A stretch of DNA of 37,106 nucleotides from a virus, in IMG/VR virus record IMGVR_UViG_3300034198_002086, positions 1-37,106 of that record. One strand, written 5' to 3'. How positions within the stretch are numbered: position 1 is the stretch's first letter; each line of letters opens with the position of its first letter. This document shows positions 22,061 to 34,100 of this stretch, in pieces. Position numbers and translations under genes: made by a program. Below the pieces are notes generated by a model that was not told where the DNA came from, made no database searches, and saw only the letters and a program-made list of their open reading frames with translations.

Positions 22061-25000
22061 TATAATAAATCACCCTGTTTTGCTGTTATGAATACAGCTA
22101 ACGGGTTAGTACTATCTCTCAGCGTTTGTCCTGGGTCATTGAAACCAATGTTCCCCGGAGTTCCTGTAATCATAGGAATCTCTTCGCGTGGTAAAGCATC
22201 TATTACTTTACTACCAAAAGGATGCGCTAAAACTGACGTACCGCCCGTTCCACGGACAACGTCATGTAGTGTATTTCCTGATCTTCTATAGAATTCTATA
22301 CGTTCACCATTTATAAAAATTACGCCTGGTTGCTGACGGATAAAGTCTACACCCCCAAACACTGAGCCATTTGCTACTTCAATTTCTGTATCATCAATTG
22401 CTAGCGGTGCTACTAATGTAGTCTTAGCACTATTAGCAATACGGGAGAACTCAAACTGGTGTACAATATTCTTGAAGATTCTAAAAGAATATACCTCTCC
22501 AGGATAGTTAGTCTGTACATCAATTTCTAACACATCGCCTGCTGTTATAGGTGCAATTTCTTCACCCCAACCGTCGTCAGTTAATGCCTGTCCATAATTA
22601 CGATGTCCATCTAAAATTGCATCAATTTCGCTAGCAGGTACCCCAAACTCACTGCCCATAAACATATAACGGTTAATTGGGTCCATAGCGGGCAATGTAG
22701 CGTCCCATGGAATTTCGTAGTCATTAATCACAGCACCCCAAACTTGGTTCGCAAATCCAGGTACTGGTACTAAGAAGTCACCTGCACTACCGGCACCACT
22801 ATCATTATTAACTCTTCCGGTACGATTAAACTTAATATGTATTTCAGTAGAGTGGGAGTCTTCGCCTGTACTTGAAATCTCATCCGCTACTCTACGAGTA
22901 TCAAATACTTCACGTAATTTGGTACGATATGGTTTTACTTCGTTAATATAAGAAATAAAATGTTCTATTTGATCTTCTTTATAATAAGGTAATTGACTTA
23001 ATCCTGCAATTTCTAAGTTGTCAATGTGCAAGTAGGTACTCTTGGCAATCCAATCTACATTATTTTGTTCTGTGTAGATAAATTTAACCATGGCAAAGAA
23101 TAAACGGTTGTAATAACTTTGATATGTATCTACAAAAATATCATCACGGAATGTCTGTAGAATTTTTTCTAGTTCTTGACTAGGTTCACTATCCCATGCC
23201 TTAAAGTCCCATCCACCTAAATCCCAAATGTCAAGTTGAATATAACTATCAAATAAAGTTTCGTCAAATTGGATAGTACCATTTTGTCTATATAGTACTG
23301 TAAATTGATCATTGTAGCGTTCGTATACTAATGGATACTGTCCGTTAACTGGAGTACCAACTCCTACATAATCACCATCAACTAGTAAATTAACAATAGC
23401 ATCTAACTGGCCTTCATTATCAACACTATATAAAATAGTTTTAGTAGGTTCGTAGTTTGTATTAGTGTAATCATAGTATGACCAAAATTTAGTTAAGTCA
23501 TATGTAATACTACCTCTAATGAAACTTGTACCTAATACTTTATTCCAGTATGGTATTTCATGTACTAGATCAATTTCTAGTAATAATGTGTTTAACGCTT
23601 CAACTAAATTTTTACGTGCATTGGCACGATCTTTGATCCACGTTTGTTGTGTAGGACGAATACGATTACCGTAACGATCAAACTCATTTAGTCTACTGTC
23701 TGGCACTTCAATATGTTGACTTAACTTAATAACATTATTAGGTAACAGTTCATAATCAGCTAACTTATACATTGGCTTTTTATTGATTGCTGTTACGACA
23801 CTTGCTTCATATGGTTGGAATGTACGGAATACTCTATAATAATCTTCGCCAACTTTAACTACATCGCCTGCATGATATATTGTTCCATACGTATATTCTA
23901 CCCAAGTAGTATTACTGGTATTAGAACTATACCCAGATAAACTATCTTTAAGACGTTGATGTAACCAGTCCGGTATACCTGTGTTATTATCATATTCACG
24001 CAATAACATCCATTGACTATGTGCAGGGGTATCATCATTCTTAATTTGAATTTGTAATGTTGTATTTTCGTTATTCAACAATGCCTTTACATTGCTCACA
24101 ATAAACGCATCAGTGCTAATAGGAGCAAACCAGCTCAACCCAATACTAGCAGGATCAGCAATAATGTTTGATACTGCGGCAACCGGTAACTTGCGTTCAG
24201 GTCTAGTGTTTGGAACGGTATCTAAATTCTTAACCCAGAAATAGTAACGTGTATGAGTAACATTTAAATCATCTACGTATACTTCGGTTGACCAGCTGGC
24301 CCAGTTCTGCCCATTCTTATTAACAAACTTAGCAGTACCCGTTGGTACTTTACCGTCAACTTCTTTGCTGTTAGTAACTGCATCGTTATATGCAATAGGA
24401 TCTACACTACTTTGTACCCATTCATATACATCTACGGTTGACCCTGTAAATAATTTACCCCAGTTCTGTTGACGATAATCTAAACTACCACTTTCGTAGT
24501 TAACATATTTTACTGTGCTTAGATCCCACCAAACTGATCCAAGTTGTTCGGCACCCCAGGGTGCTAAATGATCTAGTTGACGGAAAGGATTTGTGCTGTC
24601 AGTATATTTGGCTTCGTCTATTGGACTCTTAATGTCAATTTCTACATCGGCCGCCTTAGGGATAAATCCTTTATAAGGATCCCATAGTTCTAAATCTACA
24701 ATTACTCTATTCTTAGTTCTATCATAGATACTAATGCTGTGAATCTTTTTAGAATCTACCATTTCTTGTTCTACATCTACTGTATCAAATCTTTCGTAAG
24801 GAACAAATGTATTACCAATTGGATTACTTCCTTCGTTCCACTGGAATACTTTATATCCGTGTGCTGATGCAGAATAGTCAACAAATGCCAATTGACTAAT
24901 CTCTGTGGCAGTACTATCAGTAGTAATGTCATTCCATACATAACGAGGATCAGTTAAAGAAGCTGTCATTGCGGCTTCAGTTGCAAATCTTACTGGCATA

Positions 25001-28000
25001 AATGGTATAACTTTACCTTGCGTGCCAGCAGTAGTTGTAGGAGTTTCAATAACAATAGTAGTATTGTTAATTACTTTATATACTTTAGTAAATCCATCAG
25101 CGGTTGGTTTGCTGTCAGTATTGACTAGCATAACATCATCACCAACTTGTAAATTATGTGGATAAGCAAAAGTAACAGTACTTGGTAAAGTAGGACTAGT
25201 AACTCCGTCAATGCTATATGTTTCATCATATGATTCAATGGCAGTAATGGCTAATTGTTTATCTTGACTACGCAATACTTGCCAATTGGTATAGACATAG
25301 TTACCAACTAATATACTAACAATACTTGGCTCTTTGCTAATTGTCCAATTTGCCAATTGAAATGTTTCGCCGGATACATGATTAACTGCGGCTGTATATA
25401 CATAGCCTGCATTGCGAACAGTATCGCCTATCTTGTAACTGGTTGTAGCAGTCCAATTAAGTATGTCTGTAAAGTCTGTTAGTTTATTGAATATAGTATA
25501 TAAATCTGCTGGATTGTCTACGGTATAGTCAACTTGATCTAAACGCACAAAGCCTGCGCTAGGTAAGTCTTCGTAAATTACTTCAGTTATTGTATCTGTA
25601 ATTTGATCTAATGGTCGTGTAGGAAATACAAGATTATCATCACCTGGTTTAGATACCCAACGAGTATCTGCAGGTGTAAGGTCAACTACTAGGTCTGTTG
25701 CCAAATCTCTATTAGTTGTCTTGGTAGCTGAATTGTATAACGGAATCATTCTAAACAGTTGTTTTTGGTCGTCTAGAATATCACGTTGACGTAATTTTAA
25801 TTCATAGCTTTGCCATGTGTCAATTGCACCAAAGTCACCTAACTTAAATAACCATTCTTCACTTACTTTTAAATTAGTGTTGCTTAATAGATTACTATCA
25901 ATACTCTTTGTTCGTAACAATTTATCGTAGGCCGCAGGTGTACCCTTTTGATGTAACATGCCTCGTTGGAATTCAAATGATACGCTAGGATCTAATAAAA
26001 TATTTTTTAGATAATCTGCTTGTTGTATACCGATACCATGACGAGCAGTATTAACTAAACTCTTATTCTGTGTACTACCTTCAACGCTAAAATAACGATC
26101 ACTAATATCACTAACTGTTCTATCAAAGTTACTAATGATAGTATCGCCATATACCATATAGCCAGCTGTTTTAGGACGGCCGTTCCAATTTGGTGTTCGT
26201 GTACCTAACACTTTAAAGCGATATTGCTTTAGTCTATATTGCGGATCATATATAATGTCGTTAAAAATAGTTCGGTTGTCAAACACCACTAGATGTTCTA
26301 GTTCACTAAATCGTAAACGTAATCCATAGATACCATCATATGCGTTACGTGTATTAATAATGTTGCGACCAGATTCTAATCTATTGAACGTAATAGAACT
26401 AACCGGAATTACATTTTGATCTTTGTCTAAAATGTTTGTATAACCTCTAACAGTTACATTAAGGTCTTCGACCCAACCAGTTGCGCTGTCTATAATAATT
26501 TGATTGGCGCACGGACTTAATGAAATACTGTAACCAGCAGTCCATTTGCTTTCGCTCCAGAATAGGAATTGTCTAGCACTTAGGTTAAAGTCTCTAATTG
26601 CACCCAATGTACTATCGTACTCGTCAAATATCATTCCTTGATCTATTAGATACTTGTTATATCCGACAAAGAAGTTCCATACTGCTTGACGACTCATAAA
26701 TGTGTAACCGTAGTCAATTATTACCGGGGTTACTTCCCAATCTGTTGCTTCTTTAACTTTAATACCGTTATATAAAATATCTTTATAGCGTGTAGAATTC
26801 TTTGGTTGATATACTGTAAAGTATGGGTTGATTAAATCATACCCGTGTACTGCATAACCTGTGCCGTTGTATACTACTTTAACACCGCTATAGAAAAACT
26901 CTCTATAGGTACTGCCTTTGTGTAGTACAACTTGATAATCTTCTTCTGGAATAAAGTTACTGCCCTGCTGAACTTTAAGTGTATCAGCAAGGAAACTTAA
27001 ATTAGTCTTATCGGCAAATCCGCCTAATTTTAATTGTAGCTGTGATCCAGCATAACGAATCTTATTATAAAAATTTGTAGCTAGGTCTTTGCTATCTTGA
27101 ATTAAGTTTTCCGCTAATATATGTTGGAAACCCAATCTAACATTAAAAGAACCGTTACGGTATTCTCTATGGAACAGTAGGTCTGATAAGTGTGGTCTAC
27201 GGCCTAGACTATCATAAATTTCTTGTGTGCCATAACTGTCGACTGCATTACTTTCTGGTTCCCAGCATGATTCTACCCACTGGTTTGGTTTAGCAGAGTA
27301 GAACCACTGTGACAATGCCCAAGGATATTCACTACTTCTTACCCATGCCATTTCTTGATTGCCTAGTGCGCCAAAGGCCCAATCTGCTTGTGCTTGTTCA
27401 GCACTTGGTGCAGGTACTATGTATGCGCTAACAGGATCTAGCAGATTACCAAAACTATCTACAGGAATATCAATATCTGGTCGTACTAGGTTAACGTCAA
27501 TACTGATATGCGGTGGCTCTGCAATATTTCCGGAACGGATAGCATTAATTAGGGCGGCTCGTTGGCCTACATCAGTCCAACTATAATACGTATCCCACCA
27601 ACTAGGTTTAATAGTGTACCCTAGCATCTCCCAAGGATGGGTGTGTGGACGATCAGTATCAAATAGATATCTGTAAATTGATCTCCAACTAACTCCGTTA
27701 TAGTTCCATGTAAAAGGATTTTCTTCTTGATAAAACTGTGCATTAGAATTATCTGACACAGAGTTTTGCAAACGCCATAGGCGATACTTGTCACCTACAT
27801 AACTTAATCGTTGTTCTGGATTGTATTGTGTTGGTCTATTTTGTCCTGGCTCTATGTTTAACCATTTGTTTCTTGCATGTCTAAATTTACTATAAATGTT
27901 ATTATAGATTGACTTTTCAAATTCTAAAATTACAGCATCTTTATAATCACCAAAGGCCACAATCTGACTGCCATCATGACAAATTATAAAGTCAGTATCA

Positions 28001-31000
28001 TTGGTACTGTCATAATATAGTTCAGGAGTATATACTGATGTTAGACCTAATTTGGCTGTGCTGGCAGGAACGTAGCAGTTACCCAAGTTAGTTAATACTA
28101 AAAGTCTAACACTATCACCATCATTGATTGGCGCAGTAATTAATACACGATCTGTTTGTAATGTATAGTCTTGATCTACTAATAACTGAATATCATTTAC
28201 GTATACATACACATGGTCTCTATATGGACTAGCTGGATCAATAGTTGTACCCAATAGATAATGTGTCTGTGGTGCAATATATGTTCTTGTTGATGTGGCA
28301 TCAGTATCTACATAATAAAGCATATCGCTAAATGCAAAGGGGAAATCTTTTCCTTTACCAACGTTGATAGCAATTAAACTTTCTCTTACTAGGTCTCTTA
28401 CAGTCATTGATTGTACATCTAATGTTGCTTCTAGACTTGTTAATTTATTAATAAACTTTTGACGGAATAATTTGTTTTGTTCTGCTCCGTACTGTAATAC
28501 GTTGTTAGGTAATGTTTCGTTTTCACGCAATAGAACACCTAACTTAACCGCAGGATTAAGTTGTTGCTGTGCTACCCAACCAGTACCACCGTCTTTAATA
28601 ATTTGATAATAGTTATTAGAACCGTATGCCGCACCTTCAAAACCGTACTGGTTAACTACTTTAGATTTAAAGTGAGCAAATATTTCGCTATAGGTAAATG
28701 AACCAATGTTTTCGTTATTTGGGTTTGCTTCTAATGTGCTGTGTACACTATATGTACCAGCTGATGATGCAGATTCAAACAATACCTCAATGAGGTCATT
28801 AACTGCTAGAGTGGCAGTAATATTAACTTGTATGTTGCCGCCAGTGTTTACAGTAGTCCACTCGGTAGTGTCCGTTCCGTTAATTCTAACCTTAAAGGAA
28901 CGAGTATCTGTGTTAGGATTAACTACTTTAATAAATCCTGTTATACCATTACATTCATATTTCCATACTCCACCTGCAAGTGGATTTCCCACGATTAATG
29001 TAGGTTCCTGAACTGTAACTCCGTTGCCATACATTGGGTTTCCGTCAATGTCACTAATGGTCATTGACTGCCCATTAGTGTTTAATATGATACGGAACTC
29101 AAACCCTACTCCAAATGCAAGAGTGTTACTAGACCAATCAAATGGAACCCATTCGTTGTTTTTACTCAAACAATAGAATCTAATCTTGTTGTCAATAATC
29201 GTTGCAGAGTAAGTATAACTTGGCCACGAGTCTCCGGGAATCATTACACTATTTTGACTTGTAGGATCGGTTACTAGTTTACTAATGCGCTGATATGTTT
29301 TTGCTGGCTCAGCATTTTTAACCCATCCGTTTGACCAAGCACTGGCTTCTGCTCTACGGTCATAATATTTCCAATAGTAATTTCCAGGAATAACATCTCT
29401 TAAACCTTTGCTGTTTTTATAGTAAGTAGAATCAGCTAATGTATTATTAAAGAATAAATTAGTGAATGTCTTGGCAAAAGGACTGGAGTTTGAAACTATG
29501 TCATAGTTAGTATCTTCAATGGTTACATTGATTTTTAATTCTTTATCGTAAAAGGTACCTGTTTTATATTCTAAAATAGTGTTACCAGTAAAGTCATTAT
29601 CTCTATAAGAATTTAATTGATTACCTTTATGATCATACAGAACAAACTTAGGTGCTTGGTTTACTGTGATCTTGTTTTGACCCAAATACCACTTAGTACC
29701 ATTAAAGGTTAATTCTTTGTATCTATAATATACACCACTATTAACAAATATCTTTTGGCCAACAGTCGGAGTTCCAAACTCGGTAACTTCCTGCCAACGA
29801 TAAATGTCGGGACCACCATTAACATCTGGGATAGTGTATAGGTTGATTAATTTATTGTTTATAATAGAATCAGGACTATCAATAAACAAAACTTTACTAC
29901 CAGGAACAACTGATATACCATCAATAGTAACTGATGTTTTGTTTAGGAAGTCGGTTATTTTAGTATTGTATGCTACTAGGTCAGCTGATACGTCTAATTG
30001 CGTTATACCGCTATCATATAACTCCATATCTCTATGGAATTCAATAATTGGGCGATTGCCTCTATATTCTAATTTTAAGTAATCTGCAGGATTTAATCCA
30101 ATGTAGTTATATACATCTTTGATTGTTTCAACACGATACCATTGGTTAATTCTCGACCAAGCATTTCTATCTGCACACCCGCGTTGCATTACTACATATT
30201 CTTTTTCGCCTGGTGCAGGAATTGCAGTATCATATTTCTTGCTATCCCAGGGAACGGCATCCCATTCAACTTGGGCCAATAGACTATAAGGAATACGTTG
30301 ATCAAATTGATCAGCTGGCACTAAAAATATACTATCGCCTACACCTTCTACAATAAAGTATGTAGGTTCTGCATCCGGGTTAGTACTCATTAGTTCAACG
30401 TTATCCATTGTCATTAACGGTACACCAAATTCTGTAGTAAGTACCGGGGTCTTTTCACTTACAAACCAACTTGGACTTACTACACCTTGCGGATCAGTTT
30501 CAGAGTTTACAAAGTAAACCTTCATTCCGTTTTGCAGATTAATCGTTTGGCCGTTACGTTGAACTGGAGTTGTATAACTAGGTTTACCGATGATATCGTT
30601 TTCAATATTAATATTGCCTTCAATCATCATTCCAGGTAAACCAGTTTTCATCCAATGGTAGCTGGTAAAGTTAATAAACTTATCGTAATCAATTGGCGGG
30701 GTAAATGAATAGTATTCGCTATCAAACTGATCTGGTTTAGTATACGACCAATTTGACTTTAATTCTTCTATGATATCATCATAGGTAAGCGTAGATGTAA
30801 TGTTACCATCAGCATCTTTTGTAACTATACCTACTTCTAATTGATAATCAGAACGATCTTGTCTTGTTTCTTTAAGATAAAAGTCGCTATCTGCTTTGTA
30901 CACAGTACCACTCTTTTTACCTACATAAAGATTAATTTCTTCTTGCGTACCTTTTGATGTTAATTGATCTAAGGTATTAGTAAGGAACTTCTTATTAAGA

Positions 31001-31119
31001 TCGGTATTGTAATATTGTGGTAAAAACTGACTACTAGACGTATTGGCTACTTGTCCACTACCTTCACCTGGTACTGAAGAATTTGGAGGTACACTTGGAT
31101 TAGCTGAAAATTGATCCAT
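22060..31119 (-). CDS. Giant virion structural protein in gp7 position
   Basis: 3,019 residues, about three times T4 gp7 (1,032). It directly follows the gp6-like gene (stop and start separated by 1 nt), the place of gp7 in T4-like baseplate operons. The N-terminus is Ser/Pro-rich and extended. Aromatic modules at about 1890-1925 (WTATTSYKIGDTV, GYVYTAAVNH) and about 2400 (YHAGDVVKVGEDYYRVF) resemble chitin/glycan-binding CBM5/12-type folds. Near 2935-2975, FINGERIEFYRR, VVRGTGGTS and AHPFGSKV form a motif common in phage tail proteins. No peptidase or lysozyme motif was seen. Likely a baseplate wedge or peripheral protein with sugar-binding modules; gp7 homology is inferred from position. 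Confidence 0.8.
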   Translation of the reverse strand: MDQFSANPSVPPNSSVPGEGSGQVANTSSSQFLPQYYNTDLNKKFLTNTLDQLTSKGTQEEINLYVGKKSGTVYKADSDFYLKETRQDRSDYQLEVGIVTKDADGNITSTLTYDDIIEELKSNWSYTKPDQFDSEYYSFTPPIDYDKFINFTSYHWMKTGLPGMMIEGNINIENDIIGKPSYTTPVQRNGQTINLQNGMKVYFVNSETDPQGVVSPSWFVSEKTPVLTTEFGVPLMTMDNVELMSTNPDAEPTYFIVEGVGDSIFLVPADQFDQRIPYSLLAQVEWDAVPWDSKKYDTAIPAPGEKEYVVMQRGCADRNAWSRINQWYRVETIKDVYNYIGLNPADYLKLEYRGNRPIIEFHRDMELYDSGITQLDVSADLVAYNTKITDFLNKTSVTIDGISVVPGSKVLFIDSPDSIINNKLINLYTIPDVNGGPDIYRWQEVTEFGTPTVGQKIFVNSGVYYRYKELTFNGTKWYLGQNKITVNQAPKFVLYDHKGNQLNSYRDNDFTGNTILEYKTGTFYDKELKINVTIEDTNYDIVSNSSPFAKTFTNLFFNNTLADSTYYKNSKGLRDVIPGNYYWKYYDRRAEASAWSNGWVKNAEPAKTYQRISKLVTDPTSQNSVMIPGDSWPSYTYSATIIDNKIRFYCLSKNNEWVPFDWSSNTLAFGVGFEFRIILNTNGQSMTISDIDGNPMYGNGVTVQEPTLIVGNPLAGGVWKYECNGITGFIKVVNPNTDTRSFKVRINGTDTTEWTTVNTGGNIQVNITATLAVNDLIEVLFESASSAGTYSVHSTLEANPNNENIGSFTYSEIFAHFKSKVVNQYGFEGAAYGSNNYYQIIKDGGTGWVAQQQLNPAVKLGVLLRENETLPNNVLQYGAEQNKLFRQKFINKLTSLEATLDVQSMTVRDLVRESLIAINVGKGKDFPFAFSDMLYYVDTDATSTRTYIAPQTHYLLGTTIDPASPYRDHVYVYVNDIQLLVDQDYTLQTDRVLITAPINDGDSVRLLVLTNLGNCYVPASTAKLGLTSVYTPELYYDSTNDTDFIICHDGSQIVAFGDYKDAVILEFEKSIYNNIYSKFRHARNKWLNIEPGQNRPTQYNPEQRLSYVGDKYRLWRLQNSVSDNSNAQFYQEENPFTWNYNGVSWRSIYRYLFDTDRPHTHPWEMLGYTIKPSWWDTYYSWTDVGQRAALINAIRSGNIAEPPHISIDVNLVRPDIDIPVDSFGNLLDPVSAYIVPAPSAEQAQADWAFGALGNQEMAWVRSSEYPWALSQWFYSAKPNQWVESCWEPESNAVDSYGTQEIYDSLGRRPHLSDLLFHREYRNGSFNVRLGFQHILAENLIQDSKDLATNFYNKIRYAGSQLQLKLGGFADKTNLSFLADTLKVQQGSNFIPEEDYQVVLHKGSTYREFFYSGVKVVYNGTGYAVHGYDLINPYFTVYQPKNSTRYKDILYNGIKVKEATDWEVTPVIIDYGYTFMSRQAVWNFFVGYNKYLIDQGMIFDEYDSTLGAIRDFNLSARQFLFWSESKWTAGYSISLSPCANQIIIDSATGWVEDLNVTVRGYTNILDKDQNVIPVSSITFNRLESGRNIINTRNAYDGIYGLRLRFSELEHLVVFDNRTIFNDIIYDPQYRLKQYRFKVLGTRTPNWNGRPKTAGYMVYGDTIISNFDRTVSDISDRYFSVEGSTQNKSLVNTARHGIGIQQADYLKNILLDPSVSFEFQRGMLHQKGTPAAYDKLLRTKSIDSNLLSNTNLKVSEEWLFKLGDFGAIDTWQSYELKLRQRDILDDQKQLFRMIPLYNSATKTTNRDLATDLVVDLTPADTRWVSKPGDDNLVFPTRPLDQITDTITEVIYEDLPSAGFVRLDQVDYTVDNPADLYTIFNKLTDFTDILNWTATTSYKIGDTVRNAGYVYTAAVNHVSGETFQLANWTISKEPSIVSILVGNYVYTNWQVLRSQDKQLAITAIESYDETYSIDGVTSPTLPSTVTFAYPHNLQVGDDVMLVNTDSKPTADGFTKVYKVINNTTIVIETPTTTAGTQGKVIPFMPVRFATEAAMTASLTDPRYVWNDITTDSTATEISQLAFVDYSASAHGYKVFQWNEGSNPIGNTFVPYERFDTVDVEQEMVDSKKIHSISIYDRTKNRVIVDLELWDPYKGFIPKAADVEIDIKSPIDEAKYTDSTNPFRQLDHLAPWGAEQLGSVWWDLSTVKYVNYESGSLDYRQQNWGKLFTGSTVDVYEWVQSSVDPIAYNDAVTNSKEVDGKVPTGTAKFVNKNGQNWASWSTEVYVDDLNVTHTRYYFWVKNLDTVPNTRPERKLPVAAVSNIIADPASIGLSWFAPISTDAFIVSNVKALLNNENTTLQIQIKNDDTPAHSQWMLLREYDNNTGIPDWLHQRLKDSLSGYSSNTSNTTWVEYTYGTIYHAGDVVKVGEDYYRVFRTFQPYEASVVTAINKKPMYKLADYELLPNNVIKLSQHIEVPDSRLNEFDRYGNRIRPTQQTWIKDRANARKNLVEALNTLLLEIDLVHEIPYWNKVLGTSFIRGSITYDLTKFWSYYDYTNTNYEPTKTILYSVDNEGQLDAIVNLLVDGDYVGVGTPVNGQYPLVYERYNDQFTVLYRQNGTIQFDETLFDSYIQLDIWDLGGWDFKAWDSEPSQELEKILQTFRDDIFVDTYQSYYNRLFFAMVKFIYTEQNNVDWIAKSTYLHIDNLEIAGLSQLPYYKEDQIEHFISYINEVKPYRTKLREVFDTRRVADEISSTGEDSHSTEIHIKFNRTGRVNNDSGAGSAGDFLVPVPGFANQVWGAVINDYEIPWDATLPAMDPINRYMFMGSEFGVPASEIDAILDGHRNYGQALTDDGWGEEIAPITAGDVLEIDVQTNYPGEVYSFRIFKNIVHQFEFSRIANSAKTTLVAPLAIDDTEIEVANGSVFGGVDFIRQQPGVIFINGERIEFYRRSGNTLHDVVRGTGGTSVLAHPFGSKVIDALPREEIPMITGTPGNIGFNDPGQTLRDSTNPLAVFITAKQGDLL

Positions 31120-31120
31120 C

Positions 31121-34100
31121 TTATGCCTTTATTTGCTTGATGTTAATATCTGTAATTTGTGTGATAATTTCAATATCATCAACAGTAGCACAGTTAGCAA
31201 ACAATTCGTCTACTGCCGCACCAACTTGGAATAAGTCACCAAAGGTAGTATAACTTCCCTGTGGAACTAATACAATAGAGCTAATTGCTCCTGACAACTG
31301 TGTATGTATATATGCGGCTAGTTCAGTAAAGAAAAACGTTTCGCCAAAGGTCCAGTTTTTAATATCAAAGAAAGAATTTAATGCTGTTAATACTTTAGAA
31401 CGTATTTCATTATCTGTTCTATTTGTACCTGGCATCTTAACTACTTTAAATTTTGCTCGTAAACTAGCATCTGCTCCAGGGCCAAATAATAATTTATACT
31501 TGGCTGGACGGAATACTATAGTGTCGCTACTGGTCTTTACTGTTTCTAGGTCAGCAAACTCTCCTAGCAATGTTGCGCTAGTAGGAGGCTGTGGTCTTGT
31601 ATCAGCAGATCCGCCGTTTGCCAGCCATCTACGAAATTCTGTTTCATATCCTGTTAGTAGCACAAATATATCAATAATGTTAATTTGTGCAGGGTCAATA
31701 CGTTGATCGCTTTCAGCTACATGATGCCATTGTGCTTTTAAATTTGCGCGACCACTATATGATGTACCAGTAGTACTTGGAGTAGCATAAGTTATACCGT
31801 TAACAGTTACTGGTGCTAGATTAATTGTGGTGTTGCCTACAATTTCTCTGAACGCATAAGGATCATCTGGTAGATAATCGCTGTTATCATCGGCAATGCC
31901 AATAATGATCTTTGTGTTATCTGTCCAGCCGTCTGTATACTTGTAATAACGATCTGTCTTGAATACAAAATCGTTTTCAAATAATGTGGTGCCGCTTGGC
32001 GGACGATTTACGTTAAGAATTTTGATTGTATCTTTTTCAATTTTCTTTTGCTTTGCATTTAATGTCTTACGGAAGTTTTCGTTAAAGAATCGTACCTTGG
32101 CAACACTACCTGCAATGTAGCGAGATACTTTAGTAGAGATAACATATTGGCCATCTTGATACGATGCTTGAATTAACCAGCTATTATCTTTGTACAGCCC
32201 TTCTGCATTACCGGAATTAGTTAAACTAAAGAACTCATTAGTTCCTATATCATTCTTATTGACAATTTTAAATGCTTGTGTTAAGTAATCGTAACGGATA
32301 CCAAATGTGTTACGTGCATCTAACTGTTCTTTAATTGCCGCATGTTCAGCAACTGTAAATTTCTTCTTAAATGCAGGAATTAATCTCTTAATTCTAGCAC
32401 CAGATCGTATTGTTTTGTTTAACGAAACAACACCTGCGCCGTCTGCTCTAATACCTAAACTGTTACCTAGCGGGTCATCTAATCCTAGACCATTACCAAA
32501 TACACTACTAATACCAACCCATTCACTAGCAACAGATCCGTCGTATGGTGCGTATTCTATTTCTAAAATTGAGCCTGGTTGAACTTGTCTTTGATTCCCA
32601 ATAGTACTAGTACCAATTTTAATAGGTAGTCCACCTTTGGTAAAATAGCCAGTGGACACCCCGTAACCTAATGTTACACGTTTCCATTGTGTTTCGTTGC
32701 CGTCGGTCATATTAAAATCTACAGCCGGGAAATTATCATAGAACAAGTTTAGTAATTCTGCATTGGTTAATTGTTTTTCAATGTTTTGGGCAATTAAATC
32801 TCTAACAAAGAAAGTGTTGTTAACTTTATTGAAACTGGTATCATATGTGTTTTCTTTGTATATGTACATGTCATCAGTAAAGATATCTACACTTTGATAT
32901 GTACCGGTTGGGTCAATGATATCTTGATAACGACTAAAGCCACTGTGAACGCGATTAATAGCTTTAACTTTTAATACGTTACTATTTTGTGTTATAGGAT
33001 ATACTGTATAGTCCTGTGCTGTGACCATACGATCCTGGCTGTAATAAACGGCAGGGGCATTTTCACGTATGCTGGTTAAACTTTCAGCAGGGCTACTATT
33101 TGTTACTGGAACTTCAAGATCCGCAGTAATTGTTAATGATTGTTGACGCCCACTTTTATCGTAGTATTGAATATCCCAAGTGATATTTTTCATATCTTCT
33201 GGACGTATTGTGTATGATAGGCTATTGCTGGTACGAGTCCACACACGGAATATACCACGTGGTACATCACTGAACAAACCGTCGCCAAACTTGATACTAA
33301 TCATATCATTGTCACGAGTAATAACAGAATAAACTTTACGTTGACCTTGTGTGATATTGTTATAGATAATGTTATTACCTACTAGGTTAGGAACTTTTTC
33401 CCATGTTTCAACTAGTGTGCCATCATCGTTAATTTTTTGTACGTATACGTCATTTTCGTTAACCATGCTCATATCAACATCAACTACGCGATTTTCCATG
33501 TAGTCAGTAATTAATAAATCTGTCTTGTTTAACTGTCCTTGCTTAAACAAACAAAAGAAACCTGTATTGGTACTAGTATTACCTGCGCCGTCGTTACGAT
33601 AGATAATGTTCCATGGTGCAAATGGATCCGGGGTAGATTCTTTAAAATAAGCCAAATCTTCAAAGTCACTATTACAAATTTCAAAATTATCTTCGGCGCC
33701 GCCTACTGTAGCACTAAATGAAACAGTTACTTGATTGCCCGGAACAGAGTTCAATCCGTATAATTGAGTTGTTACACCTGCAACCGTACCGCTTTTGTTT
33801 GGACTACCAAATAAGTGATTTACAGGCAAGGCCGCATTCATAATAGCAATAAATTTTTCAAAGCTCTCTGGATCGTTAGCACCTGCCCATTGAACTATTG
33901 CATTTGCTAAATTGTTACCTTGACTATCCATTACATTTTCAGTAGTCTTGATTGATTTAATTTTTAATAAACCAGAACCAGCTAGGTTACGTTTAGGATT
34001 GTAACTTAGGAAACGTGCTAGACGTAGTACACTTTCTTTACGTTCGGCTGTATCAATGAAGTTTTCTCTACTGTTTAAGTCAATACGGAAGGCTAAGTTT

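Noticed and set aside
27359-27586. Plus-strand open frames opposite the giant gene (also near 28706 and 29804)
   Set aside because: They are antisense to an uninterrupted 9-kb coding frame and lack ribosome sites and family motifs.
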